Source of the DNA: Spinacia oleracea
Lineage: Eukaryota > Streptophyta > Magnoliopsida > Caryophyllales > Amaranthaceae
Direction: 5' to 3'
Length of the DNA stretch: 64,000 bases
Assembly (NCBI RefSeq): GCF_020520425.1
Contig: NC_079491.1
Coordinates: forward strand, 4,327,143-4,391,142
Below, in pieces: positions 10,312-22,900 of this stretch. The position numbers and the translations under genes are program-made. The notes under the pieces were generated by a model. The model saw only the letters and a list, made by a program, of their open reading frames with translations. It searched no databases and had not been told where the DNA came from. Every line of letters starts with the position of its first letter. Position 1 is the first letter of the stretch.

Positions 10312-13015
10312 ATGGCATTATCACCTGTTGGAGTTTCAAGGTTCCATGAATCTTAATTTGCCTGCATTTTTTTATTTATTTTTTACTTTTGTTTTAATGT
10401 ATAACTCTGCATATGATTTGATTACAGGATATCTTTGTTTAAAGCTGCTTCTTTGGACTTTAGTGGAAGTAACAGGGTTTCAAGTGGTTGTGCTTTAACT
10501 CCTTCTTCATCTGATGTTACCCGGGTATGCGCTTCCTGTGTAATCAACTGTTATCTTTTTCTGCAGTAATTTCTTATTGTTACTGATTTTACTGGTTCAA
10601 TCTGCTACACATTTGCTCTTCAACTGATTTAAGCCTCATTATCCCTTATATCCTCACCTGATTTTTCCGATTTAAACTGGTGTCTGCTGATTTTTACTGA
10701 GTTATGTAAGGGTAAAAAGTCTCCTGCCCTATATCAATATCACTCAAACAGAAAGACTATAACATTTGGGTTTCAGATGGTTTCCTGAGAGACTGCGATT
10801 CACCTAAACTAGACCTGATCAAAAGACGGGCCAGGCTGCACTCTTAAAAATCTGCCCATTATGTTGGGCCGGGCCGGACAGGGCCAATCTTCGGTCGCTT
10901 TTGTGTGCCCAAAATCCGTTATTTCGGGTCAAAATGCGGGCTTTCCAGGCCGGAGCAAATTCATAACTAAATTTGTAGTTTTACGTTGCCCTAACCAAAA
11001 GTACCTGTCAATTTTTTAAAATATACGGGACGGGCCCGGAAAAATTTATAACTAAAAGTGTAGTTTTACGTTGCCCAAAACCCGCCATTTTTTTTGAAAA
11101 AAATTGGGGTTCATGCCAAAAACCCGCTAATTTCCAGGCCAGGCTCATGTTGAACAGCTCAAACCTAAACATGATGAACATGATCTTTAAAACAATCCTT
11201 AAACATGCAAATTACTGACTTACAGCTGGTTTTAGCTTGTGGTTCTCAAATCAGCTGCTCCGCGTAAACACATTGCCTGCTCAGCTGTTCAAGAATCATC
11301 AACTCCTACTGGTAAACTATTTCCCTTTCCTTAATTTCACTAAAATCAGCCAACCTTTTTTTAGAGTTCCAATCCTTTTCCTTAGTTTCTGCAGAGGCAA
11401 AGGAAGAAAAGGCAGCAGCAGCAAAACCAGCAGCAGCAGCAAAGCCAAAAGCTGCAGCAAAAGCTCCACCTAAAAAATTGCCTGAAATGATGGAAGAAGA
11501 TATTATCCCTGCACTAAGATCAACTCTTGAAGCTCAAGATGATATAACAGATCTCGAGCTTGCCTTTCAGGATACTACGGTTAGGCCCTGTTCTGTTCAC
11601 CTTATTTCCACTTATTTAAGGAAAAATAAGTTCAGATAAGTTCAGGGAAAATAAGGGTTGACCAAGTACAATTTATAACTAAAATAAGCTTTGATAAGTT
11701 CAGATAAGATAAGTTTAGGAAAAATAAGTGAAAATCAGATGAATAGAACGCACCCTTAGTCATCTGAAACCTATGCATAATTGTATTCGTATTTGATTGC
11801 AGAATGTACAGAATTTTGAGAACTGTATACTAAGTTGCACCTTTTTTTTTTTGGGTTTCTTGTTATGAAAATGAGCAGTTGGAAGGTTCATTCATGCAAA
11901 ATGGAATACCCTACTCATTTTGGGCCTTTTTCCCTGATGGAGAACTTACAGGTAGTTTACTCTTTTCAGCTTCCCTTTGATTCTCAATTTCTCTCCTTTT
12001 ATTTATGTAACATTTGTAGTTTTTTACATACTTTAATACTTTGATGCATGGAAACTCTTATGGAAAGCAAGTTCCAAGTTTGGGAAACTCATGAAGATCC
12101 CTCTATCCATGATCAAGATGAACTTTTCTTTCTGACAGTTAATCTCTTCAAACACACGAAAACTGAAAAAAGAACTTCAGATTTCTAGGCAAATACTTGA
12201 TCATAGCTTCAAATTTTGCATTTCCATGTTTCTTTATTGTTTGAAAATCATGTTTCATCATTTCCCCATTTCCGTGTTTTCAAATTTCAGTTTCCTTGCA
12301 AGTACACCATAGATTTCATTGAACATGGGTGTGGGCCGGGCTGGGCCCCATGGGTTGTGGTTAGGTCGTGTCGGGCCAAAATTTTCAAAATGGGGCTCAG
12401 TGTCGGGTCGGGGCCCATTGGTTGTGGGCTAATGTCAAGCCCGTTTGTATTGGGTCAGGTCGCGTCGGGCCAAAATTTTCAAATTTGGGGCTCAGTGTCG
12501 GGCCGGACCATCGGGAGGGACTAAGCCAAAATTTACTAAATTATCGTGCTTTGTCGTGCCTTGCTTTGTCATACTTTTTCCAAAAAATACTACCCAAGCC
12601 TGGCTCGTGAATCACAACTTCGTCCCCTGGCTGAGCCGGGTTTTCGTGTCAGGTCGGGTCGGGCCTTTGTCGTGATGTTACCTTGTCGTGTTTTTTTTCA
12701 AAAAGTACAGCCCCGGCCCACCCCGGCCCCATGACTTCGTGCCCATATCGGGCTTGTTTGTGCCAGGTCGGGCCTCAGGCAGGGCCACGACCATCTTTAG
12801 GTTTCATCTTTCATGCAGTGTAGATGTATAATTTTCGGTTAACTCTTTCATACACAGGTCCAAAGGGATTTGCGCTTTCCTCTTATGGCTCGGAAGTAAG
12901 CACAGTGGAACCATTTCTTATTGACGAGAAGAAAATCTCTGCAAAACTTGTGGTGTTTTGGGTTGAGAAACGATTGGCAGCTCAAGGGATCATTCCTGTG
13001 TGGGAAAAAATTTAA
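10312..13015 (+). CDS. Small probable chloroplast protein, DUF2996-like
   Basis: Six exons: 10312-10340, 10428-10524, 11236-11311, 11395-11579, 11879-11951, 12858-13015. They give 205 residues in a consistent frame. The first ~60 residues are rich in Ser, Ala and basic residues (MALSPVGVSR, SLFKAASLDF, RKHIACSAV), like a chloroplast transit peptide. An Ala/Lys/Pro low-complexity linker follows (KAAAAKPAAAAKPK), then a compact domain with MEEDIIPALRSTLEAQDDI, YSFWAFFPDGELTGPKGF, YGSEVSTVEPFLIDEKK and VVFWVEKRLAAQGIIPVW. I recognise this as a conserved cyanobacterial/plastid domain that I believe is DUF2996; no function is known to me. The donor of exon 4 touches a MITE (11584-11755). The third exon requires the acceptor at 11234-11235; the acceptor a few bases upstream would give a stop. 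Confidence 0.8.
10810..11165. mobile_element. GGGCC-rich non-autonomous element
   Basis: The left end AGACCTGATCAA and the right end TTGAACAGCTCAAACC are imperfect inverted repeats. The interior alternates GGGCCGGGCC blocks with 'AAATTCATAACTAAA..TTTACGTTGCCC', the latter twice. The same internal phrases occur at 60335-60522 in a related element. It lies in intron 2 of the DUF2996-like gene. Confidence 0.5.
11584..11755. mobile_element. Tourist-like (PIF/Harbinger) MITE at a splice donor
   Basis: The ends GGCCCTGTTCTGTTCACC and GATGAATAGAACGCACCC are inverted repeats. Flanking TTA copies lie at 11581-11583 and 11756-11758. The left TTA begins at the second base of the intron, so the donor GT of exon 4 (11580-11581) overlaps the target duplication. 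Confidence 0.85.
12318..12802. repeat. GC-rich GGGCC/GGGTCGG repeat block
   Basis: A C/G-rich island in an AT-rich intron. It holds two near-copies of 'GGTCG(T/C)GTCGGGCCAAAATTTTCAAA' (about 12363-12393 and 12457-12487) and an end CCACGACCATCTTTA that resembles the insert at 9719-9850. It is probably a decayed non-autonomous transposon; exact ends are not resolved. Confidence 0.45.
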
Positions 13016-14173
13016 ACTTTACAATGTTGGTTCAACCTAATCCATTTTTATAATCACTCTACTTGTATATGAAAGTACAACCTAATCCATTTTTATAATC
13101 ACTTTTCTTAATTAATGAAGTACATATATGAAATGTATTGTCCCTTTTGTGCACATTTTGTTTACAACTTGATAAATACCTAATTGATCATTTCTAATTT
13201 TTACCACGTGGTAAAAATTGGCCCAATGACTTATTGTGGGTGTCCAACCTACTCGTTACACAACTCCACATGTAATTTTTTTAACTAGTACTTCCTCCAT
13301 TTCACAATAGATGCATCATTTCTTTTTTTCACGTATCCCAACATGTTTCTTGGGATTAAAAGAGAAACGATGCATCTAATGTGGAACGGAGGAAGTATTA
13401 GTGAGCCAAAAACATTGGATATGTGGGCCGTGTGTTTAGTTTACTTGGGGCTAAATGAGGTAGCTTGTTTTAGAATTCTTGAAGTGTGAATGAATGTGCT
13501 TATGTTCCAATAGAAAACTTAGGGTATTAACACAAAGCATATAAAAAATACACTCACAAAGAGAGAGGAGAGCTTTGTACGGATTTTCAGGGACAACCCA
13601 CACAAAGTTGTCGATTTCCAGGATTTTGATCGTTGTGTTAGGCAGAAACTTGGTCAACTTGTTGAGGACACATAGGGCCAGTTTTTTTAGTTGCATCGTT
13701 GGATCGAGAGGAGTGAAGAGTCTCACTTTTCAAAGATAAAACAATTTTTTCTATTTCTTGTCAATACAACTTAAGCGTGTTTTGTCACCTTCGTTGAGTT
13801 CTGATAAGTGTAATATGCATTATTAAAAGTTACTAGCCCTTTTTTAAAAGTTACAATTTTTTTTTTTTTTGGCAATGTAAAAGTTACAAGTTACAGACTG
13901 GTTGATTCATAACGTAAAACGGTGGATTTGTATTTTGGATTTACTTTGAGTAAAACGACGTCGCAACATCACCGCGCTGAATCACCATCTTCAACCTCCT
14001 TTTGGGGCGCCAACTCGCAAACTGTCCCAATCAGTTCATTTCGTAACTATAACCAGAAACCTCAATAAATCAAATCCTCTTTTGTAATTTAGGGTTTTGA
14101 AACCCCATAAATTGTTGAATCGTAAAAAAAACAATCCTCTTCAATAAAAAATAAGCGGGAAATTCTGTCGAAA
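13016..14173. other. Intergenic region, DUF2996-like gene to RPAIN
   Basis: No gene is recognised. A short 'CAACCTAATCCATTTTTATAATCAC' phrase is duplicated just after the stop (about 13032 and 13078). A small Stowaway lies at 13289-13397. A T-rich tract occurs near 13856. The last ~120 bases before 14174 contain TTTAGGGTTTTG, typical of a plant leader or promoter. Confidence 0.6.
13289..13397. mobile_element. Short Stowaway MITE
   Basis: TACTTCCTCCATTTCACAAT at the left is mirrored by TGTGGAACGGAGGAAGTA at the right. TA target copies flank it. At about 109 bp it is the shortest Stowaway in the window. It lies downstream of the DUF2996-like gene. Confidence 0.8.
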
Positions 14174-17100
14174 ATGGAGGTTAAAAAGAAGCAATTGAAG
14201 CCAGAAAGACAACCCCTCAAAACCCTTAATCATATTTCATGGAAAGAAAAGGTAAAAGTTCTTCAATTTAACCCTTAATTATTTACAGATTCCATTTAAT
14301 TGAATGGGTGTTCTTCAATTCATGTTTCTAATGTAGCTTATTGTCCTTTGTTTGATTTTTTTTTTTTTTTTTTTTTCTGGAAATAATTTAGTTTTGGTTA
14401 TCTGGGTTTGTTTGAATGGAAGAGTAGTTGAAGGAGAGCTGTTATCGGAGGGTAAAGGAAAACCGAACCCGCCTTCTATGGAATTCTAGATCACCTCTTC
14501 ATCAATCCTCCACCCAAAAGGTTTGTTCTTCAACTACAGATATATTGATATGATTCATATTTGTGCTTTTTATTTCTGAATGAGCTCACCACCAATAGAA
14601 TCAAGATAGCTTACACTTGTTAATTAGAATGTGAAACTATAGAACATTTGCTATATAGAGGAATTTCTAGGAGTCACTTGGATTTTTGAGGTGCTTGAGA
14701 AATTTAAAATGCATTAAACAATGTTAATGTAGGGTGGACAATAGGTAGTTAGGTATCTAGTGGAGGTGCTAGGGTTTGATGTGCAACGAGCCAACGAGGC
14801 GGTTAGCCAATATAAAGGGTAGGAGGGGTTGCTTGAAAAAGCAGAGGCGAATAATCAAAGGAGGTTGAAATGAGGGAGGGAAAGTGAAAGGAGAGAAGAG
14901 GGACTGAGTGCGAGTTGTGGTAGGAGGAGAGTAGAATCAAGAACAAGCTACAAAATCTTTTGTGAAGATTGTTAACTAAAGGTGGGTATTCCCGTATTCG
15001 GCATTTCTTATTTGGTACATAGACTTTTAGAGCTTCCAAACTCCGGATGAACAACTACTGTTAGATCAGTTTGGGAAGATAAAGATGGTTGTTTATATTG
15101 TTAGGCTGTGCTCTTTGTGGTTCCAGGCTTCCAGCTGACACCACACTGTTTCTTGTTTGCAAAGGTGAGATGTTGTCTGTTATGTTTGCGCAGCAGTGCA
15201 GTGGTAGAGCCTTTTTCATGGTGCCATCCCTACAGAAATCAAGTGTAATGATACATTTAAAATTAAACAATGGAAGGTCTTGATGTTTCATAGATGCTGT
15301 TGATGGATGGAATCGGCTGTGAAATGTTGGGATTGGTTCAATAGTCTGAATATTAATATATCCGTAGATGCTCCTGTGACCCTGTCCACTGGGTCCGAGA
15401 GAAGTTATAAATACAGGTATGCTATAGAACACCGAACTTTGGGTATGACTATGTTGGATGTTAAAAATAACCCGGGTATAGATATTGGATGAAATCTCAA
15501 TTCTAGAAGAAATCGAAGAATAACTGGGTTATTTTTTCTCAGAAATACAAGTATGCTATAGAGCACATGTAATATGGTTTAGAACACTGAACTTTGAGGA
15601 AGGCTGTGTAAGATATTAGGAGGTTTGGTTTTCTTTCCCTGATTTTTGGGTCAAAATTCATTTTCAGGAAGAGAAGAATACTGATTTTGAGCTCTTACAT
15701 GTACTTCTTGTTGCTTCTTAATTCTCCACACGACTTGTTATTCTTTTCCGCAATTTATATTTTTTGTTTCCAATATCTGTTTCTTCAAAGATGTCAGATG
15801 ATTTTGAACTTAGAAGCATTGTTTAAGAAGAAATATTTCCTTTCATGAATTGTTTGCAGGAATTCCTCAAGTCTGCTTTCGAGGATATAGTGTCTGACGA
15901 GTTGAATAAGATAAAGAACCAGCATTCTGATGCTTCAGAAGTTCAAACTTCGTTATCTGGAGATGATGACATTTTGTGGGAATATGATAGTCACCGTACG
16001 GATGATAAAGCTGAATGTGAAGAGATATTGCTAGAAATGCAAAGGATCTTCTATGAGGATATCAGTTTGGAGTTGAGTCAAAAAGGTAAGCTCTATCCCC
16101 TCTCGAAACGAAGAGGAGCAAATTACTGTTGGTTTTCCTGGAACACTTATGACATCGTTGCCCGCCAAAAATAAAGGGAAAATATATCTAGAAACTAGAT
16201 ATGTTTATTTGAATAGTGTTTTGAGTCTGACATTGGTTCTAGTCTTTCCCAGAAGCAGAGAGATCTGTTGTTTTGGAGGATGAAGAAGATGAGTACTTGG
16301 CATTTGCAGTTAATCAGCATATGCAGTTGAATGATGGAAAGGTATGTCACTAGTAAGTAGAGAGTTAGAAAAGTGTGGTAGTTCTAGTTGCAGTTTCTTC
16401 AAAATAGTTTCTTTGGGTTAGCTCATGCCAATTATAATTCAATAACAAAGTGAAAAAAAAAAGCCTGATGTCCCATGTAAATGTTTTTGGAACAGTCGCA
16501 GGATATCTTTTCATTATGTGATATATCATTTCATTATTTTGTTGCCTGTCTACTTATAGATGGAAGCATTTGGCATTCATTCGATTGCTTGTTTTTTGAG
16601 ATGTGAATTTCCTAATTCCTGGATTTACAGTGTGATACCCTGAATCCCTGATAGTCAAGAACAACTGATGTTGCTTTATCTTTGCAATTAATCTTCGATG
16701 CTTCAAAATATTGTATTTGTTTGTATGCATTGGAAACTTGTCTTGTAGATGTAATTCATATCCTTCAACAAAACTATTAAGGAGAACTAGTATTGATCCC
16801 GTGTCATGCACGGCTTTTGTTTTGTTTTAAAAGCGAGTTTAACTTTTTAATTCAACAAAAAATGAGTAAATGAATTTCATTCCGTGTTTCACTAAGAAAA
16901 CAACGAAGATAGAAATATAATTGGTATATTTCTTGAAATTAATAGAAAAATTTAAAGATAAAGGGGCATGAAATGTATTGGAGGTGAAGGGGCATGACTT
17001 CTTTTTTTGTGGTGAAGAGACATGACTTTTTTTTTGTGGTGAAGAGGAATGAAATTGGAGAAGGAAGGGACAAGAAATTTTTAAAAAATAAAATGGGAAG

Positions 17101-19060
17101 ATATTTGCAAGGAAGGACATGTGGCACTCCACATTTCTTGCAAATTTTCCTGTTATTAAATATTAGTATAGATATGGACTCACCAACATCAGATTTTGCA
17201 AACCTCACCAAAAGCTCAAATATCTAATATAGCTAGTGTTGAGATTTCATGGACCATAAAAGAGACTTCATGTATGGGCAAAAAGGTTCAATTGTATAAT
17301 ACTGTTATGTCCTCAAGATGCAGGATCCCAAGTCAATCATTTGGTCATTCCCACTTCTTTTTTGCACAAAGCAAGAAAAGGATTCCCATTTATCATCTTT
17401 ATTGTACTGAATGTTGTCAAATAAAAAGGAAGTTACTATAGACAAGGCTGAGTGCTAGTGACATGAGAACATTGCAAAACAGTTGCCTCTCCTAGGTTGA
17501 TCATGTGATTGAAGAGTATCATCACTTCTTCTGGCATTTTGATTCAATTTGGCCGATGCTCGAAAGTGTTATTCATGTGATAATTTAGATTGTTTGGATC
17601 TTGACATCTTTTTGGAAGACCCTGTTTCATTGCATAGTGCTTTGGTATTTTCTAAGTTCTATGAATTGTTTATCTTCTATGCATTGAATTTCTGCAACAA
17701 AACAGAATTCATCAAGATGATAAGGAGTATCAATTAATTTCCTCAGAGATTACTTTACTACATTCTGTCCTAAAAAAAACAATACTCTTCAGTTACCCTC
17801 ATTTAAGCAACATAGTAGTCTTTTATGAACCTTTAAAATTTTGGAATTGTGATTCAGTTATTCATTTCATGTAAGACAAACGACAAAGTTTACCATTTGC
17901 TTAAATAATGGGTGCTTATTTGTTTATAGTCGTTTCTGCATTTCATTCTTTTACTTTCTTTGACGGTGGTTTCTGCTATTCATTCTTTTTTGCCTTGTGA
18001 TTCTCTGGTTGTAGGAATGGAAAGAGCAAACCTGGTGCCCAATCTGCAAGAAAGGAGAATTACAAGAGAATCTCTATCTTGTTTATTGCAACCTTTGTCA
18101 GTTTACGCTCAACAGGGGAGATCAGGTATTGCAATTATCACTCTGACAGTGTGGATCTCTGTCTTTATCCCGTTTTTATCCTACACAGCCACATTAGTTC
18201 TTATTAAAGGTTGTCACGAAAGGTTTCAGGAATTTTTAATGATGGTGAGATAGTCTTTCCTTAAAGTATCTTTATCAGGACCAAGTAAAGCATTTTGCAT
18301 GAGTTGCCAATTTTAAATCATACGGTCGTAGTAAAAGCATAGAACGATATGGTTACCACTCACTCCCCCTCCCCCTCCCCCTCCCCCCAAAAAGAAGAGG
18401 TAGGTAGTTAGCTCTCTAGTGTGCTTTTCTTGGAGATACTTTGTTTGGTGGTAAACCAACACAAGTTGGTGGGGAACTCACCTTGTGACTTGGAGGTCAC
18501 AGGGTCGAGCCCCATCAGCTGCGAAATGCTTTGGGAGTGGCTCAAGCAAAGACCTGCGTAGCGGCTAACCTGTGATAGGTGCTGATTCAGTAGGGTCTCT
18601 TCTTCTTACCTTTAAAAAAAAACTTTGTTTGGTGGTTTCAATGTTAACGAACCCTGGGACCCTTTGTTCTTATGGTTATTGCTGATTCCAATAAACGGTA
18701 TTTTACTTCTCGGAGAGTAGGGATGAAAATGGGTCGAATCAGACCACTGGACCCTACTTTTTCCGGATATGGTCCAGTTTATTTTTCATTACCATGTTCT
18801 GGAATTAGTACAACTCTATTTGTGGCTTGTTTGTGAAGATTTGATCAAAACCCTCATCTAAGTATTTGTTTATAACACCAATACCATCTGCCTGATAGGT
18901 TAATTTGAGCTTGTTGAAGGATCGGCTAGCAGAAGCTCATGAAGAACATCTTGATAGAGGTTGCAGATCAAAACCCGAGTTCTGTATCGAGACTGTATTT
19001 GATCTGACCGCGCTGTACATTCAATGTCAGCATTGTGATACATTTGAGATTGTAATATAA
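14174..19060 (+). CDS. RPAIN: RPA-interacting protein (importin-like RPA chaperone)
   Basis: Six exons: 14174-14251, 14428-14520, 15860-16085, 16253-16341, 18015-18125, 18899-19060. They encode 252 residues. RPAIN family proteins bind replication protein A and help bring it to the nucleus. The N-terminal module reads WKEK/LKESCYRRVKENRTRLLW and ends in NSRSPLHQ, the arginine-rich family start. The middle part is acidic (LSGDDDILWEYD, EEILLEMQRIFYEDI). The C-terminus is a zinc-binding domain: CPICKKGEL, YCNLCQF, then RGCRSKPEFC and IQCQHCDTFEIVI at the end. Phases across all introns agree. The second intron is 1.3 kb and the fourth 1.7 kb; intron 5 holds a SINE. A broken copy of the last exon lies at 24764-25494. 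The start codon is the first Met before the conserved WKE motif. Confidence 0.9.
16795..17172. mobile_element. Probable degraded non-autonomous element in RPAIN intron 4
   Basis: It opens with ACTAGTATTGATCCCGTGTC and a short palindrome around 'cgtgtcatgcacgg', and closes near AATATTAGTATAGAT. A 'GACATGACTTTTTTTTTGTGGTGAAGAG' unit is repeated at 16993-17045. Similar CCGTGC..GCATGG phrases occur at about 49092-49109. The class is unresolved. Confidence 0.35.
18453..18621 (+). mobile_element. tRNA-derived SINE with 15-bp target duplication
   Basis: A 169-bp insert ending in an A-tract. It contains CACAGGGTCGAGCCCCATC, close to a pol III B box, preceded by TTGGTGGGGAACTCACC. The direct repeat ACTTTGTTTGGTGGT flanks it at 18438-18452 and 18622-18636. 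A-tail, variable-length duplication and B-box-like core are SINE hallmarks. A second copy lies in reverse at about 25530-25695. It sits in the last RPAIN intron. Confidence 0.82.
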
Positions 19061-19988
19061 GCAGGATTTTGTGTATCTTGTATTTAAAACTTTTTCTTTG
19101 AAAATTACCGCGTGTGAAGTATTGTTTTCCTTCCCATTTTCTCGAGGATTTTTTGTATTGTACAAGCAACAATTTTTTAGGTCAATGTATGATGTGTTGT
19201 TGGGCTGTTGCTGTTTTTGTTGTTTGTTACCCGAAATCAAAATTCCTTTGTTACCTAACCATACTCTTTTTGATGGACAAAACATACACCACATATTTTT
19301 ATTCATGGTTGGAATAGCAAAACACTCATTGCCAAAATGAGTTTGCCTCTAATTAGTGTTATCCAACAACCAAATTATTTAGTCAATACTAAGATGATTT
19401 TTTGTCTCTCGGCTTTATCATCTAATACTAGTGAAATCGTCTGATTGGATTAGGTTAAATCGAGAGATTTCACACTCTAGTTAGTCGATAAAATTTTGCT
19501 TAGCTTAATTTACATTCCGTCTTACACCTAAATATTTTTGTTAGGGGATCAGAACTTGGACCAACAAAAAATTTATTAAAAAACTTACCATCTTAGCTAC
19601 GCAGTATCTATTAATTTTTTAAAAAAACTCTGCATAAACTTCACACATTTTATGTTATTTGCTGAAATTTTCAAACATAGGAATCCCAACTTTTTGTTAT
19701 GAATTAATGATTGGAAATGATTTCGAACTATTTGACATTTTTTATTTGTCCACTTTACATATAATATAACATGCTTTTGTCATTACAAGTCATCAACTTT
19801 TGAATTTCTCCATCATATCAGGGGCATGAAGCACATAACTTTGAATAAATCTTCATAAATTCTCAATTTCATCACCATAGTAAGTTGTTCATCAAGGGTA
19901 AATAACCCAATTTAATAATAGGATTAACGAAAAAGAGTTTGCCTAAAAAATCAAAAATTCGACTCAAATCATCTAAAAAATTATCACA
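19061..19988. other. Intergenic region between convergent RPAIN and GMPS
   Basis: AT-rich sequence with no gene or clear repeat. It holds the 3' ends of both genes. The first 75 bases after the RPAIN stop are matched by the broken copy ending at 25494, which suggests they belong to the RPAIN transcript. Confidence 0.6.
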
Positions 19989-22900
19989 TCATTCCCACTC
20001 AATGGTTGAAGGAGGCTTTGATGTTATGTCCAGTGTAACTCGGTTCACACCCCGAACATTGTTGGTAATTTTACGGGACACCTGATCAAGGAACTCTGAA
20101 TCAAACCGATACCTGGAAAAAAAAATGCCACATCAATTTCAATCAGTATAAATAATCAACATCGATGAGATATATCACGAATAAGAACTTGAATCTACAG
20201 ACAGAAAAACAATACAAATTTGACAGTATTTATTGAAGTCAGGTCGAACTTCAACCTAAAGCTGATGAGATCGATCATAGCACAGAACATTGCCCATTGA
20301 ATTGGAGTATTAAGGCCAGATTATAAGTGGTAAATGTCATGAACATTATCATTATCATCATTATCATTACCCCATTGCCTCAAAGAGGCTCCCGCAAGAA
20401 GCGGGGTAAGGGGGGGTCGGACGTACGCAACCTTACCCCTGCAATTGCAGAGAGGTTGTTTCCAATTGACCCAAAAGCGATAACGGGACAACAACGGGAC
20501 GACCATCTTCTACTTCATGGAAAGGAAGCGAAGAGGTATTAAGAGCCATTTTGATTTAGTCCATCACATCCCACAGCCAAAAGAACAAATGAATCTTTGG
20601 CTCCATCGGAAATGGACAATGGTAAATGTCATGAACATAACCACAAATTCACAATATCAAAAAGTTGCCATTTAACAGTAAAAAGTGTGAGAGTAATTCA
20701 AGACAATGTTCTTCAGAAAAAACAACATGCTTTTCACATTTACACAATTATCAGAAAGGCAAGCAAACTGGTGAGAGTTGAGAGGACAATAGATTCAAGA
20801 ATAGCATAGGATCTCACCACAAAGTGCTCACAAAATAAAAGCTCATGGGCAAAGAAATACCGGTTGTACATAGAAAATTACCACAATTGATTGAAGTCTA
20901 ATACTCATGTATAGCGTTTTCTAGAAACACAAAGAAGTTACTCTCTCCATTCCTAAATAAGTGTCATATTTCGATGAATGCGCGAGGATTAAGAAAAATG
21001 AGAAGTGTGTAATTAAAAACAATGATTGAGAGTGTTTATTTTTTGGGAAAAGGATAAAGTAGATAATTGTATATTGATAAAGTACAAATAAAAGTTGATG
21101 TGGTAATGAAAAAGTGGAAAAAGTGTAGAATGTGTAAGAAAAAACAATCATAATTTATGGAAAAGTGTATGTCCAAAAATAGAAATTGAACACTTATTAG
21201 GGAACGCTATTTATTGAAATAGGACACTTATTTAGGAACCGATGGAGTACATACTAATTGAATTAATACATGCAAGATAAATAAAAGATGTCTAGTATAG
21301 TATTACTACTCACCAATCAGCTGTCATCCCATCTTGACTTGTAACAGCTCTTAGGCTTACAACATGTGAATGAGTTCTTTGATCACCTTGAACTCCTACT
21401 GATAGAATGCCCAAGAAAACAGCGAAAGCTTGCCAAATTTCATCATAAAGTCCCGCATCTTTGATTGATTGGATAAATATCTCGTCAACCTGAACCAGAA
21501 AACCTTTATGTTAACACAATTTTTTTATTTTTTTGGCAAATAAACGTAAACTTTTAATTACCAAAAGGTGGGGGTATGTAAACACAAATTTATTGTCAAT
21601 TGAAGGGAATAATATATGTTTACCTGTCGAAGAATTTCCAAATGATTTCCTTCAGTAACATCACCAAGAACACGCACAGCGAGCCCTGGTCCTGGAAATG
21701 GGTGACGCTTCAAAAAACCCTCAGGGATATCCAAGATCTTCCCCAATGCCCGTACCTACCAAAAAAGAGAACACGGAATACCAAAAATTATAAAAATTAT
21801 ACCAAAATACAATACTTTTTCAGACCAAGGGGTACAAATTCAAACCTCGTCCTTAAATAAAAGTTTTAAGGGTTCAATGAGCTTCAACTTCATGTCCTTC
21901 GGAAGTCCACCAACATTATGATGACTCTTGATGGTGTGCGAATGATTTCTTCCACTTCCAGGAGGTGGGCAGGATTCAATAACATCTGGATATAGAGTTC
22001 CTTGTACTAAGTAAACAGGTTTCTTCCCCAATTTTTTCTCCAGTTCTTGTGCAAATTCATCAAAAATACAAATGAATTCTTTTCCAATTATCTTCCTTTT
22101 CGTCTCAGGGTCTGCAACACCCTTCATTTTGCTAAGAAATTGCTCGGTTGCATCAACACAAGTTACAGGGAGGTGAAGGTGTTCCTTAAAGGTACTCATC
22201 ACACGCTCTTGCTCCTTATACCTACAAAAACAAGATACAAAATAATACGATCAAACAATCCTGCTTCTAGAATCTTCTACAACTTTCTTAGTACAGTAAT
22301 TTCCTCTCATTCAAAACTTATTTTTAGTCAGGTTTGAGATATCTCACCTTAACAAGCCATTATCTACAAAGATACAATGAAGTCTGTCTCCTATGGCCCT
22401 GTGAACAAGGGTAGCAGCAACAGTGGAATCCACGCCACCAGATAAAGCACAAATGACATGATCATCAGTGCCTACGGTTTCCTTAATAACTTTAATTTCT
22501 TCATTCAATACATCCTCCATATTCCAGTCTGCATTGATCCCACAAACATCAAAGAGAAAGTAGCGCAATGTCTTTATTCCTTGAGGCGAATGTGTAACCT
22601 AAATATGTCAAACAACCTTGTTAAGAACTTCAATTCACAACTACCAAAAATTAATGGGAAATTCTCTTTGGTAGTAATGAACTTTGGCAAATTCTCAATG
22701 GTAGCAAAAATTTTGCCAAATCCTTCCAAATAGCTTTGCTTTTCAAAATTTTCTCTCAAGTAACATTAGTTTTATAATTAGCACTTAATTTTTTAAAAAA
22801 ATAGCAACTGATTAATAGAAAATTAACCTAATAAAAAGAAGTTATGAATAAAATTTTACAAGCTTAATTTGTATCCCAAAAATCTAAGTAATCCAACTAA

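Noticed and set aside
12216-12734. Overlapping Gly/Arg-rich open frames in three phases
   Set aside because: All are readings of the GGGCC/GGGTCGG repeat block in an intron.
13451-13726. 91-codon minus-strand frame between genes
   Set aside because: No family features and lies in intergenic AT-rich DNA.
15061-15432. 123-codon minus-strand frame in RPAIN intron 2
   Set aside because: No recognisable motif, antisense inside an intron, and flanking sequence gives no splice or promoter support.
18358-18392. CCCCCT-type microsatellite in RPAIN intron 5
   Set aside because: A short simple repeat with no further structure; noted only.
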